From: Cercis canadensis
Taxonomy: Eukaryota > Streptophyta > Magnoliopsida > Fabales > Fabaceae
Length of the DNA stretch: 64,000 bases
NCBI GenBank assembly: GCA_003255065.1
Contig: QAOA01008324.1
Span: 2,157 to 66,156, forward strand
Direction: 5' to 3'
Shown here: in pieces, positions 52,727-64,000 of the stretch
Layout of the letters: every line of letters starts with the position of its first letter
Numbering within the stretch: position 1 is the first letter of the stretch
Translations under genes and position numbers: made by a program
The notes under the pieces: generated by a model
What the model was told of the DNA's origin: nothing
What the model saw: the letters and a program-made list of their open reading frames with translations, nothing else
Databases searched by the model: none

Positions 52727-55064
52727 ATGAGCATCCCAAGTGTGCTAGTTTTACCATTTCCAGCTCAAGGACATGTCAATTCTTTCATGAACTTGTCGCG
52801 AAAGTTAGCTGAACATGGCTTCAAAATTATTTTTGTCAACTCAGATTTCAACCACAAGCGAGTGATGGCTGCATCGGTGGAGTCACAAGAGAGCCTTATG
52901 GGATCAAACATAAAATTTGTGTCAATCCCAGATGGTTTAGGACCTGAAGAAAACAGAAACGAAATCGGTAAGTTATGTTGTGCAATATTGAACACCATGC
53001 CCGGTATGCTTGAGAAGCTTATACATGGTATTTGTAAGGATGGGGATAATAGAATCAGTTGCATAGTTGCTGATGTGAGTATGGGATGGGCCTTGGAAGT
53101 TGCTAGTAATCTGGGAATCAGAAGAGCTGCCCTCTGGACTGCATCTGCAGCTATTTTTGCAGTGCAATACAGCATTCCAAGGATGATTGATGATGGAATC
53201 ATTGGTTGTAACGGTAAGATATATAATTTCATCAATATGTTTTCAGTAGTTCTAACTACTATATTTTCTTAGTCATATCATTACCATGGTAAGTCATCCA
53301 AGTTTCACCTTGAGATCAAACTATATTCTATGCCTCTTAATTTCCTAAAAATAGGATTAGAAATTTAGAATATATACTTTCACCATAAATCATCCAACTT
53401 TCACCTTAAGATCAAAACATATTGTATAGTTCATAACCATCCAAGTGTACTTTATAATTTCATAGAAATAAAAGAGGACTATGCTTAACACAAAATCTCT
53501 GTTTAAATATTAAGACTTAATTAGAATAAGAAAGAAGGGACCAGGGCCACTTTTGTGAGGAAATGTAAAGTAAGAGTAATGGGTTTAATCTCCTAAATGA
53601 AATACACCAAAGCATTACGATTTAATTAAGGAGTATAAAACATATTGAAGAATTTTAATTAAACATAAAAATATATAGCGCTGGAAAATTTTTTCCGTTG
53701 CTTGACAATTAGGAGAACCAAAGTTGAAGACTGCTTAAAAAATTCTAAAGTGAATGGACTTTTAGTGACTCTAATTAGATCAATAGCAGTGTATATATAA
53801 AATACTTTAATATCGGTACACTAGAATATGAAAATATCAATTGTAGTTTATATATACCAACGATGACATTGACCAAAAAATAAAAGAAAATATTATGAAT
53901 AATTTTTTTTTAAATAAAAATAGTAATATTTCAAAGATGAAAAGTGTACTTTTAGCCGCTTTACATAGGATATTTTCATTTCTGTTATAATTCTCATCCC
54001 TCCTTCAACCACTTGCTTTATCTTTCATCTTTTTCATTTAAAAGATGCTTTAAATCCAAAGTGGCTGTTTAGATATCATGCATTTCTGTCCAGCAGTACT
54101 TCATAGTTCTGTTAAATTGTTAATTAGTATATTATGTCCATCCTTCTTCAACATCTTTTATTTTATTTTATTTTTTTTCTGCATTGAAGGATCACCTATC
54201 CAGAAAAGGACATTTCAATTGTCTCCAAATATGCCTATAATGCACACAGATCAAATTTGGTGGTCTACTGTGGGTGACTCAGAGAGTCAGAAGCAGACTT
54301 TTGACTATAACAAGGGCTGCACACAAATTTTAAATTTAACAGAGTGGTGGCTTTGCAACACCACATACGAACTTGAACCCGGACCATTATCTTTGTTGCC
54401 AAATATCTTACCAATTGGCCCCCTTTTAGGAAGTTCTCACAGTAAAAGTTTCTTGGGACAATTCTGGGAAGAAGACCTCTCATGCTTAAATTGGTTGGAT
54501 CATCAACCACCTTGTTCTGTCATATACGTTGCCTTTGGTAGTTTCACTCTTTTCAGTCCAAACCAGTTCAAAGAACTAGCGCTTGGGCTTAAACTCACCA
54601 ATAGGCCTTTTCTTTGGGTTGTGCGTTCAGATGTCAATAACAACACAAAAATTGAATACCCAGATGAATTTCATGGCAATCTTGGGAAAATTGTTGAATG
54701 GGCACCCCAAAGGCAAGTGTTAAGCCACCCTGCCATAGCTTGCTTTATTAGCCATTGTGGTTGGAATTCTACCATTGAAGGTTTGGGTAATGGGGTTCCA
54801 TTCTTGTGTTGGCCATATTTTGCTGATCAAAATTTTGATAAGCAATTCATTTGTGAGGATTTGAAGGTTGGATTGGGATTTGACTCAGATGAGAAAGGAA
54901 TTGTGTCAAGTGGGGAGATTAAGAAGAAAGTGGAGAAGCTAATTAATGATGAAAATATAAGAGCTAGGTCTATGAAATTGAAGAAGATGCTGATGAGTAA
55001 CATAGCAGAAGGTGGCCGGTCTTCGGAGAATTTCAATAAGTTTGTCAAGTGGCTGGAAGAATAA
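52727..55064 (+). CDS. UGT83A-like UDP-glycosyltransferase, intact, beta type (copy M)
   Basis: The only copy here that reads through without any N, stop or frameshift: 453 aa, normal for the family. Exon 1 is 52727-53213, the phase-1 GT..AG intron is 53214-54189, and exon 2 is 54190-55064. N-terminal acceptor domain: PAQGH with catalytic His16; ISCIVADVSMGWALEVA carries the partner Asp. C-terminal donor domain: PSPG box from WAPQRQVLSHPAIACFIS through HCGWNSTIEGLGNG to YFADQ. His19, Trp22, Asn23, Ser24, Glu27, Asp43 and Gln44 are all present, which predicts UDP-glucose as donor. Start: the ATG used by most paralogues, 33 bp upstream, is ATA here. MSIPSVLV is therefore the first Met and matches the N-terminus of UGT83A1. 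The acceptor is unknown. It lies about 1.6 kb downstream of the protease gene. Confidence 0.93.
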
Positions 55065-55912
55065 GGATAGTCTTCTTGATNTTTAAGAATTGAATTGATT
55101 TATAAATTAATTTTTATTAAATTTATTTAAAATCATTTTAACTTAAGAATTAGATTTATTTATGTAACATATTAAAATTTGTAAATTCTATAACTTTTAA
55201 TATAATTTCTCTTCAAATCTGTTAAATTAATTTCTAATTATAAATCCAATCTCTTTGGTGGAATCTTGCTCAGTGTCCTCCACCGAATTGTCTTTTCCAT
55301 TCGTTTCCCTTAGTTAAAAAACACTAAACCCCCAAATTGTTTCCTTTATAGTTATATTAATATATTAACGTAAAAGCTAACTCCTCGATGGACCCAAAAA
55401 AAAATATTAAATAAATAGGTTGCCAAAAAAAAAAACAAGTAGTTGGTTGTCACACGGCACAATTTATAGGTATATTTTATTAATGTAAATAGCGAGTTTC
55501 CATTTGTTGAGTGTGGATCAAAATTGGATAAAATGACTGAAAAAATATATTTTTGTAAAATATTTATGTAAATGGGGTAGTTTAGAAATTTTTTATCGAT
55601 TTAGAATAATTTTTATTAAATTATTAATAGGCACGTTGAAGAAGATGTTACGCTACTTTATAAATAATATAATTTCAAAAAGTATCATGACCTATCATTT
55701 TCGCGTCCCTTGAATAAAATAATTAAAAATACATTATTTGTGTAAAAAAATTATACAGTGTTATATTTTAATAAATAGTTTTTCAAACTGTATTTTTTTA
55801 GTCAATTTGTCCCAAAATTGACACACTAGTAATTATAAGTCCAATAATTGATGAGGAATGAACATACAATTACTAGAGCTGCTTGCTTGCCTAAGTCATC
55901 CGCAACCTCTTC
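55065..55912 (+). promoter_or_regulatory. Module tail joined at N 55081, and type I leader of N
   Basis: The 3' flank of M is cut after 16 bp by an N at 55081. The sequence then resumes in the middle of the module tail (matches from about 1757) and runs into the type I leader. At least one UGT 3' flank, and perhaps a fragment unit, is missing at the join. No gene. Confidence 0.6.
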
Positions 55913-57352
55913 ATGGACATTAGCACTAGAAACACAATCTCAGAGATGAGCATCCCAAGTGTGCTAGTTTTACCATTTCCAGCTCAAGGACATGTCAATT
56001 CTTTCATGAACTTGTCGCGAAAGTTAGCTGAACATGGCTTCAAAATCATTTTTCTCAACTCAGAGTTCAACCACAAGCGAGTGATGGCTTCATCGGTGGA
56101 ATCACAAGAGAGCCTTATGGGATCAAACATAAAATTTGTGTCAATCCCAGATGGTTTAGGACCTGAAGAGGACAGAAACGATTTTGCTAAAGTAACTTCT
56201 GCAATGACGAAGACCATGCCTGCTTTGTTGGAGAAGCTAATAGAGGATGTTAGTTGTGTAAACGGCAACTACAATAGGATCAGTTGCATAGTTGCTGATG
56301 TGAATATGGGATGGGCCTTGGAAATTGCTAACAAGCTGGGAATCAGAGGAGCTGTCCTCTCGACTGCATCTGCAGCTATGTTTGCATTGCAATACAGCAT
56401 TCCAAGGCTGATAGATGATGGAATCATTGATTGTAATGGTAAGATATATGATTTTATTAATATGTTTTCAGTTTTAACTACTATATCTTCACATGCATAT
56501 CATCACCATGGTAAATCACCCGGTTTCACCTTAACTTCAAAATATATTGTATATAAGCTTCATCATCATCCGAGTATACTTTATAATTCCATAAAAATAA
56601 AACGGCACTATGTTTAAAGGAAAAAGAAAATTTCTAAATACTAAGACAGAATTAACTAACAAAATAAGAAACGGGAGAGAATTGAAGAAAATAAATAATA
56701 TAACAAAGAACAACACGAAAGAAAAGTAAATATTAATTTAAGAAAGTGATTGAGAGTACGTGCATCTTACATGTGATTCATATTTTGAGAAGGATAAATA
56801 TGTAGCAAAATACACAACCGAACCAATTCTTGAATTTTCATTTTTATATTTTAGAAGAGATTGTAGTGTGTTTCTAATAAAACTATGTTAACATTGTAGA
56901 AAAAAATTTATCCCCAAATTAGATAACTTGTTTTTCAATTTTGAATTTAGTTTTCTATTTTATCTTTGTTGTTATAGTACTCTTAAAGGAATGAATAAAA
57001 ACCTGATATACGTATGCTTGTGTCATCAAAATAATACCTAAATGAAAGGTAGTGTTATAGCTATCATAGCCATCACCCATTACTTTTTCAGATTTTCTTA
57101 CTACTCTAAGCTATGTTTGGGAGTTTTGAAAGGAGAGGAAAATAATTGCTTTCTTTCATCTTTTTCAAATAGAAGCAAATGCTTTAAATCCAAAATGGTT
57201 CTTGAGATATCATGCATTTCTATCCACCAACACTTCATAGTTATGTTAATTACTATATTATATATGTGCATAGTTTTTCTTCTCTCTCTCTCTCTCTNGG
57301 TGGCCGGTCTTCGGAGAATTTCAATAAATTTGTCAAGTGGCTGGAAGAATAA
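55913..57352 (+). CDS. UGT83A-like glycosyltransferase, exon 2 mostly missing at a gap (copy N)
   Basis: Exon 1 (55913-56438) is open, alpha type, with PAQGH and IVADVNMGWALEIA. Its donor is TAATG/gtaag. The intron starts at 56439 and runs to a CT microsatellite that ends at an N (57298), just before the exon-2 acceptor seen in O. After the N only the last 18 codons of an exon 2 remain (GGRSSENFNKFVKWLEE), ending at TAA 57350-57352. The tail is beta type, like M. About 820 bp of exon 2, including the PSPG box, is absent from the assembly. A gene is likely to exist, but its completeness cannot be judged. Confidence 0.7.
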
Positions 57353-58204
57353 GGATAGTCTTCTTGATACAGAAGTAAGAAAAATCATATTCACCTTGAA
57401 CATTTCTTGAAGAAAAAATTTATATGTTTGGTATAAGTTTGGTTAGACATATATATTTTATATTGTTAAATATAATTATAATAAACTCTACCTGTTAATT
57501 CAGTTCCTAATTTTTGAATTGTGTTAATTTAGTTCTAATAATGTTACATCAAACTCAAATTATTCATTGTATTTTAATTACTGTGGCATTATGTGTTTTT
57601 TCTTCTTTTACATGATGGCATGAGAGATGGATTTGAACTATTGAGCTTGGGCAAACTACTTAAACCCCAAATTACCACATTAAACCTAGTAGATAACTAT
57701 TTTATTGTTTAGTTTCTAATGAATAAAGAATAAGTAAAATCGAATATTGGCCCATAACTTCTTAACGTCCAATCAAACCCAATAACTGCCAGCCCAAGCC
57801 AGTCTCAATAGTAGAATATCCTTCGCACCTCTTACATCGCTATAAATAGCACACTCTTGAGGGTATGCACACTTTTTGCACACCTCTATATATTGCAGTT
57901 TACCAACTGGGCACAACTGTTAACTTAGGCATCGCAATCTGGGTGTTAACACACTTAACTTAAGCTTACATGCGCATATACTTTCTCAGACACTTGACCT
58001 TCGACCGCGCACTTGCTAACCTACTAGTCAACACATGCATTGTCATGAGGAGTAGGTGCCAACTGCCTAGTGAAGACCAAAATTGACTTATTGGTTATAG
58101 TTCCAATAATGTTATTGGATGAGAAAATGAACATGCAAGAGCTGCATTCCTAATTTATCTACTGTCACTTCATCGACATCAACACTGGAAACACAATCTC
58201 AGAG
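57353..58204 (+). promoter_or_regulatory. 3' flank of N and type II promoter of O, TATA at 57841-57848
   Basis: The standard UGT 3' flank is followed by TATAAATA in the context TCGCTATAAATAGCAC, then about 330 bp of leader. The first ATG position of the family reads ATC here (58172-58174), so translation would start at 58205. Confidence 0.6.
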
Positions 58205-60483
58205 ATGAGCATCCCAAGTGTGCTAGTTTTACCATTTCCAGCTCAAGGACATGTCAATTCTTTCATGAACTTGTCGCGAAAGTTAGCTGAACATGGCTTC
58301 AAAATCATTTTTGTCAACTCAGAGTTCAACCACAAGCGAGTGATGGCTTCATCGGTGGAATCACAAGAGAGCCTTATGGGATCAAACATAAAATTTGTGT
58401 CAATCCCAGATGGTTTAGGACCTGAAGAGGACAGAAACGATTTTGCTAAGGTAACTTCTGCAATGACGAAGACCATGCCTGCTTTGTTGGAGAAGCTAAT
58501 AGAGGATGTTAGTTGTGTAAACGGAAACTACAATAGGATCAGTTGCATAGTTGCTGATGTGAATATGGGATGGGCCTTGGAAATTGCTAACAAGCTGGGA
58601 ATCAGAGGAGCTGTCCTCTGGACTGCATCTGCAGCTATGTTTGCATTGCAATACAGCATTCCAAGGCTGATAGATGATGGAATCATTGATTTTAATAGTA
58701 AGATATATGATTTTATTAATATGTTTTCAGTTTTAACTACTATATCTTCACATGCATATCATCACCATGGTAAATCACCCGGTTTCACCTTAACTTCAAA
58801 ATATATTGTATATAAGCTTCATCATCATCCGAGTATACTTTATAATTCCATAAAAATAAAACGGCACTATGTTTAAAGGAAAAAGAAAATTTCTAAATAC
58901 TAAGACAGAATTAACTAACAAAATAAGAAACGGGAGAGAATTGAAGAAAATAAATAATATAACAAAGAACAACACGAAAGAAAAGTAAATATTAATTTAA
59001 GAAAGTAATTGAGAGTACGTGCATCTTACATGTGATTCATATTTTGAGAAGGATAAATATGTAGCAAAATACACAACCGAACCAATTCTTGAATTTTCAT
59101 TTTTATATTTTAGAAGAGATTGTAGTGTGTTTCTAATAAAACTATGTTAACATTGTAGAAAAAAATTTATCCCCAAATTAGATAACTTGTTTTTCAATTT
59201 GGAATTTAGTTTTCTATTTTATCTTTGTTGTTATAGTACTCTTAAAGGAATGAATAAAAACCTGATATACGTATGCTTGTGTCATCAAAATAATACCTAA
59301 ATGAAAGGTAGTGTTATAGCTATCATAGCCATCACCCATTACTTTTTCAGATTTTCTTACTACTCTAAGCTATGTTTGGGAGTTTTGAAAGGAGAGGAAA
59401 ATAATTGCTTTCTTTCATCTTTTTCAAATAGAAGCAAATGCTTTAAATCCAAAATGGTTCTTGAGATATCATGCATTTCTATCCAGCAACACTTCATAGT
59501 TATGTTAATTACTATATTATATATGTGCATACTTTTTCTTCTCTCTCTCTCTCTCTCTCTCTCTGTGTCTATATATATATATATATGTTTATTTATTTAT
59601 TGGCACTGAAGGAACGCCTATCCAAAAAAGGACATTTCAGCTGTCTCCAAATATGCCTATAATGCACACAGATCAAATTTGGTGGTCTAATTTTGGAGAC
59701 TCAGAGACTCATAAGCAGGTATTTCACTATAACAAGGGGTTCTTACAAATTTTAGATTCAACAGAGTGGTGGCTCTGCAACACCACTTATGAACTTGAAC
59801 CTGGACCATTATCTTTTCTTCCAAAGCTCCTGCCAATTGGCCCATTTATAGAAAGTTCTCCTGTTAAAAGATCCTTAGGACAATTCTGGGAAGAAGACCT
59901 GTCCTGCATAAATTGGTTGGATCAACAACCACCTTGTTCTGTCATATACGTTGCCTTTGGTAGTTTCACTCTTTTCAACCCAAACCAGTTCATAGAACTA
60001 GCTCTTGGACTTGAACTCACCAGCAGGCCTTTTCTTTGGATTGTGCGTTCAGATGTTAACAGCAGCACAAAGAATGAATACCCAAATGAATTTCAGGGAA
60101 ATCTTGGGAAAATTGTTGGATGGGCACCTCAAAGGCAAGTGTTAAGCCACCCTGCCACAGCTTGCTTTATTAGCCACTGTGGTTCGAATTCTATCATTGA
60201 AGGTTTGTGTAATGGAGTGCCTTTCTTGTGTTGGCCATATTTTGGGGATCAACATTTTAATAAGCATTAAATTTGTGATGAGTGGAAGGTTGGGATGGGA
60301 TTTGACTCGGATGAGAAAGGAATTGTGTCAAGTGGGGAGATTAAAAAGAAAGTGGAGCAACTGATTAATGATGAAAATATAAGAAGTAGGTCTATGAAAC
60401 TGAAGGAGATGCTCATGAATAACATAATAGAAGGTGGCCGGTCTTCCGAGAATTTCAGTAAGTTTGTCAAGTGGTTGAAATAA
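58205..60483 (+). pseudogene. UGT83A-like glycosyltransferase, nonsense and PSPG mutation (copy O)
   Basis: Alpha type. Exon 1 is 58205-58697, starting at MSIPSVLV. The last exon base is A rather than G (AATA/gtaag), which changes a Gly codon to Arg and weakens the donor consensus. The intron is 58698-59611 and exon 2 runs from 59612. In the PSPG box the key Trp22 is Ser (HCGSNSIIEG), and TAC to TAA at 60268-60270 stops translation just after FNKH. The rest stays open to a TAA at 60481-60483, where GAA would be expected, one codon before the family stop. Loss of Trp22 and the C-terminal 70 residues predicts an inactive protein. Confidence 0.87.
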
Positions 60484-62100
60484 TAAGGATAATCTTCTTG
60501 ATGCTGAAGTAAGAAAAATCATATTCACCTTGAACATTTCTTGAAGAAAAAAGCAGGTCCTTTTGAATTGGTAAATTATATGTTCGATCGGTATAGTTTT
60601 GGTTAGACAATTTTTACATTTTTATTTATAATTGTAAAAAACTCTACGTGTTAATTTGGTTCTTAGTTTTTGAATTGTGTTAATTTTTAGTTGTAGTAAT
60701 GTTACATCAAACTCAAATTATTCATTGTATTTTAATTACTATGGCATTATGTATTTTTTCTTCTTTTAAATGATGGGATGAAGATGGATTTGAACTATTG
60801 ATCTGGGCAAACTAGTTAAACCCGAAATTACCATATTACACCTAGTAAATATCTATTTTATTGTTTAGTTTCTAATGGATAAAGAATGAGTAAATTGAAT
60901 ACAGACCCATAATTCCTTAAGGTCCAATTGTACCTAATAACACCTAGCCCAAGCTAGTCTTAATAGGAATAACCTTCGCACCTCTTAAATAGCACACTTT
61001 TGAGGATATGCACACTTTTTACATATATCAGTCTATTGCACTTTACCAAACTTGGCACAACCACTAACTTGGACATTGGAATCCGGGTGTTAACACACTT
61101 ACTTAGCTTAAGCTCACATATGCTATTTGTGCAGATACTTTCTTGGACACCCAACCTCCGATCCCACACTTGCTGACCTACCTGTCAACACACGCATTGT
61201 CAAGTGGGGTGCCAACTGACAAGTGAGGACCAAAATTGACTTAATGGTTATAGGTTCAATAATGTTAATGGATGAGAAATGAACATGCAAGAGCTGCTTT
61301 CCTAATTTATGCACTGTCTCTTTAATTATTTTGGACCTTAAATTTTTTGTGGTGTCCTTGAAAGCTTTCAATCGTTTTCAATTTTGTACATGTTGACATG
61401 TTGTTGCCAGTCCCACCTTCGATTGAACAATACAGAAGGAGAATTTCCATTGCAATTTGTTTATAAGATAAGGACATTTTTCACCTAACATATAGGTATG
61501 TGATAATTTTGATAACATTAATTATTATTGATTTTAAAACATTTAATTTTTATTATTTATTTTTTAACGATCAAAATTAAATATTTTTTCATCAATAATT
61601 ATTATACTATCACGTTAAAATATATCATATATTTCTTTGATATGATAGATTCATCCATAATATAAAATCTTAAAAATTAAATTTGTTTATAACATAAAAT
61701 TTAAGAATTGAATTGATTTATAAATTAATTTTTATTAAATTTATTTAAAATCATATTATCTTAAGAATTAGATTTATTTATGTAACATATTAAAATTTGT
61801 AAATTCTATATCTTTTAATATAATTTCTCTTCAAATCTGTTAAATTAATTTCTAATTATAAATCCAATCTCTTTGGTGGAATCTTGCTCAGTGTCCTCCA
61901 CCGAATTGTGTTTTCCATTCGTTTCTCTTAGTTAAAAAACACTAAATCCCCAAATTGTTTCCTTTATAGTTATATTAATATATTAACGTAAAAGTTAACT
62001 CCTCGATGGACACAAAAAAAAAAACATTAAATAAACAGGTAGCCAAAGAAAAAAACAAGTAGTTGGTTGTCACACGGCACAATTTATAGGTATATTTTAT
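60484..62100. repeat. UGT 3' flank, type II block without gene, partial module tail
   Basis: 60484-61330 is the 3' flank plus a type II leader that ends at about 61322 (GCACTGTCTC) with no UGT exon after it. 61330-61406 is unique. 61407-62100 is module tail like 1498-2150, with a ~45-bp insertion at about 61620-61660. The last 9 bp (62092-62100, ATATTTTAT) is the target duplication of the next element. Confidence 0.65.
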
Positions 62101-63188
62101 GGACAAAACTTAGGTAAAGTTTCATAAGTGCTGGTGGTGCTGTTCTTCTGTTAAAATATTACATGTGTATTAATTTTTACGCATCAACAACCACATCTTC
62201 TCTTTATTATTCATCAAAATTTCATCTTTGACTCCCAATTTCTCTCTCCCCCAGCAACCTCTAATGATGTCCCTCCCTCCATCTCATGCTCTTCTCCGTT
62301 TGGTTCTTATTAACGAAAGAATGAAAATTTTTGCTAGAGGTTACCGGTATGGATGGTGTGGGGCGATTTAATACTGGCATGAAGGAAAAGTAGAGAAGGA
62401 TGAAAGCAGAGGTGGTTGAAGGTTGAATCCCATGGATTATCGAACAGAACAGTTTGCGCCAAATGCTGGGTCCTGCGCAGTTAGGCTTTTTGGGTGGGCA
62501 AAACGAATACCAAACAAGAAATTTAAAATTATTTAAGGAAATGGAGGAAAGGGTTTGTGATTAAACTTCAAAAAGATCAATGCTTTGGGAAATTTACTCT
62601 GACAATCCCCTCTTGTTAATGACGCAAGGATACGGTTGACCTTCAACCAGATTTTGTTTGTTTTCTCTTAACTTTTAAATCTGCATGATTTTGGGTTCTA
62701 GATCTGGTTTACTTCCTTTTTCTTCTTTACCTTTTTTTGGTTCTTTTCCTTGAATCAATTGCCTTCGACGGTTGATTGCGAAGAAGAGGCAAGGGTTTCA
62801 TCTCCGAAAGGCACAATTTCGAGTGAGTGGTAAGCGAAGTGAGAAAGAACCAAACAGAGAAGGGCATGAGAATTAGAGGTGTCAAAATGGGTTGGGCCCG
62901 TTGGGTTGGCCCGCCCCACCATGCAAAAGGGTTGGGTTGGGTTACGGTTTTGCTGGCCCGTTTGGAAGCGGCTTTCTGAGCCCGCCCCGTTTGGGTTGTG
63001 GGTTGGTGGCAGAGAGAGACATCATTGGAGGTTGCTAGCGGAGAGAGAAATTGGGAGTCAAAGATGAAATTTTGATGAATAATTATGAGATGATGTGGCT
63101 GCTGATGTGTAAAAATTAATACACATGTAATATTTTAACAGGAGAACAGCACCACCAGTACCTATGGAACTTTACCTAAGTTTTGTCC
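62101..63188. mobile_element. Mutator-like element with ~190-bp terminal inverted repeats
   Basis: 1088 bp. It begins GGACAAAACTTAGGTAAAGT and ends with the inverse, ACTTTACCTAAGTTTTGTCC. The inverted ends stay similar for about 190 bp. It is flanked by a perfect 9-bp duplication ATATTTTAT (62092-62100 and 63189-63197). The empty site is visible at, for example, 31477-31510. The interior (62290-63000) has no transposase and is GC-richer near 62880-63000, with GTTGGG/CCCGCC words. It could carry captured host sequence that I could not identify. Confidence 0.93.
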
Positions 63189-63197
63189 ATATTTTAT

Positions 63198-63421
63198 TAA
63201 TGTAAATAGTGAGTTTCCATTTGTTGAGTATGGACAAAATTGACTTACTGGTTATAGGTCCAATAATGTTAATGGATGAGTAAATAGTTTTTCAAACTGT
63301 ATTTTTTTAGTCAATTTGTCCCAAAATTGACACACTAGTAATTATAAGTCCAATAATTGATGAGGAATGAACATACAATTACTAGAGCTGCTTGCTTGCC
63401 TAAGTCATCCGCAGCCTCTTC
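63198..63421 (+). promoter_or_regulatory. Type II / type I hybrid leader of copy P
   Basis: After the MULE the module continues and switches at about 63240 to type II sequence (ACTTACTGGTTATAGGTCCA). At about 63285 it switches to type I sequence that runs to the ATG. The same hybrid joint occurs before G at about 38050-38110, so G and P share a recombinant ancestor. Confidence 0.55.
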
Positions 63422-63775
63422 ATGGACATTAGCACTAGAAACACAATCTCAGAGATGAGCATCCCAAGCGTGCTAGTTTTACCATTTCCAGCTCAAGGAC
63501 ATGTCAATCCTTTCATGAACTTGTCGCGAAAGTTAGCTAAACATGGCTTCAAAATCATTTTTGTCAACTCAGATTTCAACCACAAGCGAGTGGTGGCTTC
63601 ATCGGTGGAGTCACAAGAGAGCCTTATGGGATCAAACATAAAATTTGTGTCAATCCCAGATGGTTTAGGACCTGAAGAAAACATAAACGAATTGGGTAAG
63701 TTATGTTGTGCAATGTTGAACACCATGCCCGGTATGCTTGAGAAGCTTATATATGATATTTGTAAGGATGGGGAT
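63422..63775 (+). pseudogene. UGT83A-like exon 1 cut by an LTR-like element (copy P)
   Basis: Beta-type exon 1 with intact PAQGH and GSNIKFVSIPDGLGPEEN, open up to KDGD at 63775. There the sequence changes without a gap to the repeat at 63776-64000. The missing part, including ISCIVADV and exon 2, may continue beyond the window after the element. It is closest to copy G by its leader and by VNPFMNL. Confidence 0.82.
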
Positions 63776-64000
63776 TATCGCAACGTCCCTTTTCGGGAGC
63801 GCGAAGCAGAGCGGCGAAATCCCACCACGAGAAAAATAAAAAAAAGTATAAGGATGCATAATGTGATGCAAAAGAATGGAGTCGCCACCAATCGTTTTAT
63901 TCCATTTTTAGACAAATGAAATGGTGCGATTGGACACCTAAAAGATTAGGTCTACGTTCAGAGTTTGGATTCGGGGGTTGATTACGTGTAGGGAAGGTAT
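63776..64000 (-). mobile_element. End of a long LTR-like element, running off the window
   Basis: The minus strand of this segment resembles the last ~300 bp of the LTR-like segment at 25404-28210. Shared features include TAGGTGTCCAATCGCACCAT, GATTGGTGGCGACTCCATTC and a closing AAAGGGACGTTGCGATAA. It is less decayed than the other copy (CpG-rich words such as GGAGCGCGAAG are kept). The terminal bases read ATTATC rather than TGTTATC, so the very end is altered. It interrupts UGT exon 1. Confidence 0.65.

Noticed and set aside
31623-63775. A metabolic gene cluster made of UGTs plus protease
   Set aside because: Only one enzyme family is repeated and the protease has no pathway link; this is a tandem paralogue array, not a biosynthetic cluster.

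Overview
The window looks like nuclear DNA of a flowering plant. It is AT-rich, its genes have introns with GT..AG borders, and it carries copia, TRIM, LINE and Mutator-type elements. A legume is my best guess from the style of the repeats, but the window alone does not prove it. The main content is a tandem array of family-1 UDP-glycosyltransferase genes of the UGT83A type. Each full copy has about 520 bp of exon 1, a 0.9-1.0 kb phase-1 intron, and 875 bp of exon 2 that carries the 44-residue plant sugar-donor (PSPG) box.

Layout. 1-9.4 kb: two copies of a ~6.8 kb unit made of a truncated UGT exon 1, a conserved noncoding tail, and a larger but broken UGT. 9.4-16.9 kb: a TFIIB-like gene lacking its zinc ribbon. 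It lies in UGT intron sequence and is split by a TRIM, a dead Ty1-copia element and a solo LTR. 17-31.3 kb: no UGT. This part holds AT-rich spacers, two tandem repeat arrays, a degenerate plant-mobile-domain gene, a probable MULE transposase relic, a long LTR-like segment, a TIR element and a LINE tail. 31.6-48 kb: UGT copies E, F, G and I plus fragments H and J. 49.7-51.2 kb: one intact intronless aspartic protease gene, unrelated to the UGTs. 51.9-64 kb: fragment L, UGT copies M, N and O, and exon-1 copy P, which is cut by a second LTR-like end at the window edge.

UGT status. M reads through intact (453 aa). E would be intact (464 aa) if a 196-bp duplication at an N is an assembly artefact. 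I and N are interrupted by gaps. B, F, G and O carry nonsense or frameshift changes. A, C, D, H, J, L and P are fragments. There are two sequence subfamilies (called alpha and beta here) and two upstream leader types, and they have been recombined among copies. G has a beta exon 1 and an alpha exon 2 with no gap between them.

Assembly quality matters here. Twelve isolated single Ns plus a 46-N run mark contig joins. Several Ns sit between two copies of the same sequence (unmerged contig ends). Others sit where unlike UGT paralogues have been spliced together. The true number and structure of UGT copies is therefore uncertain.
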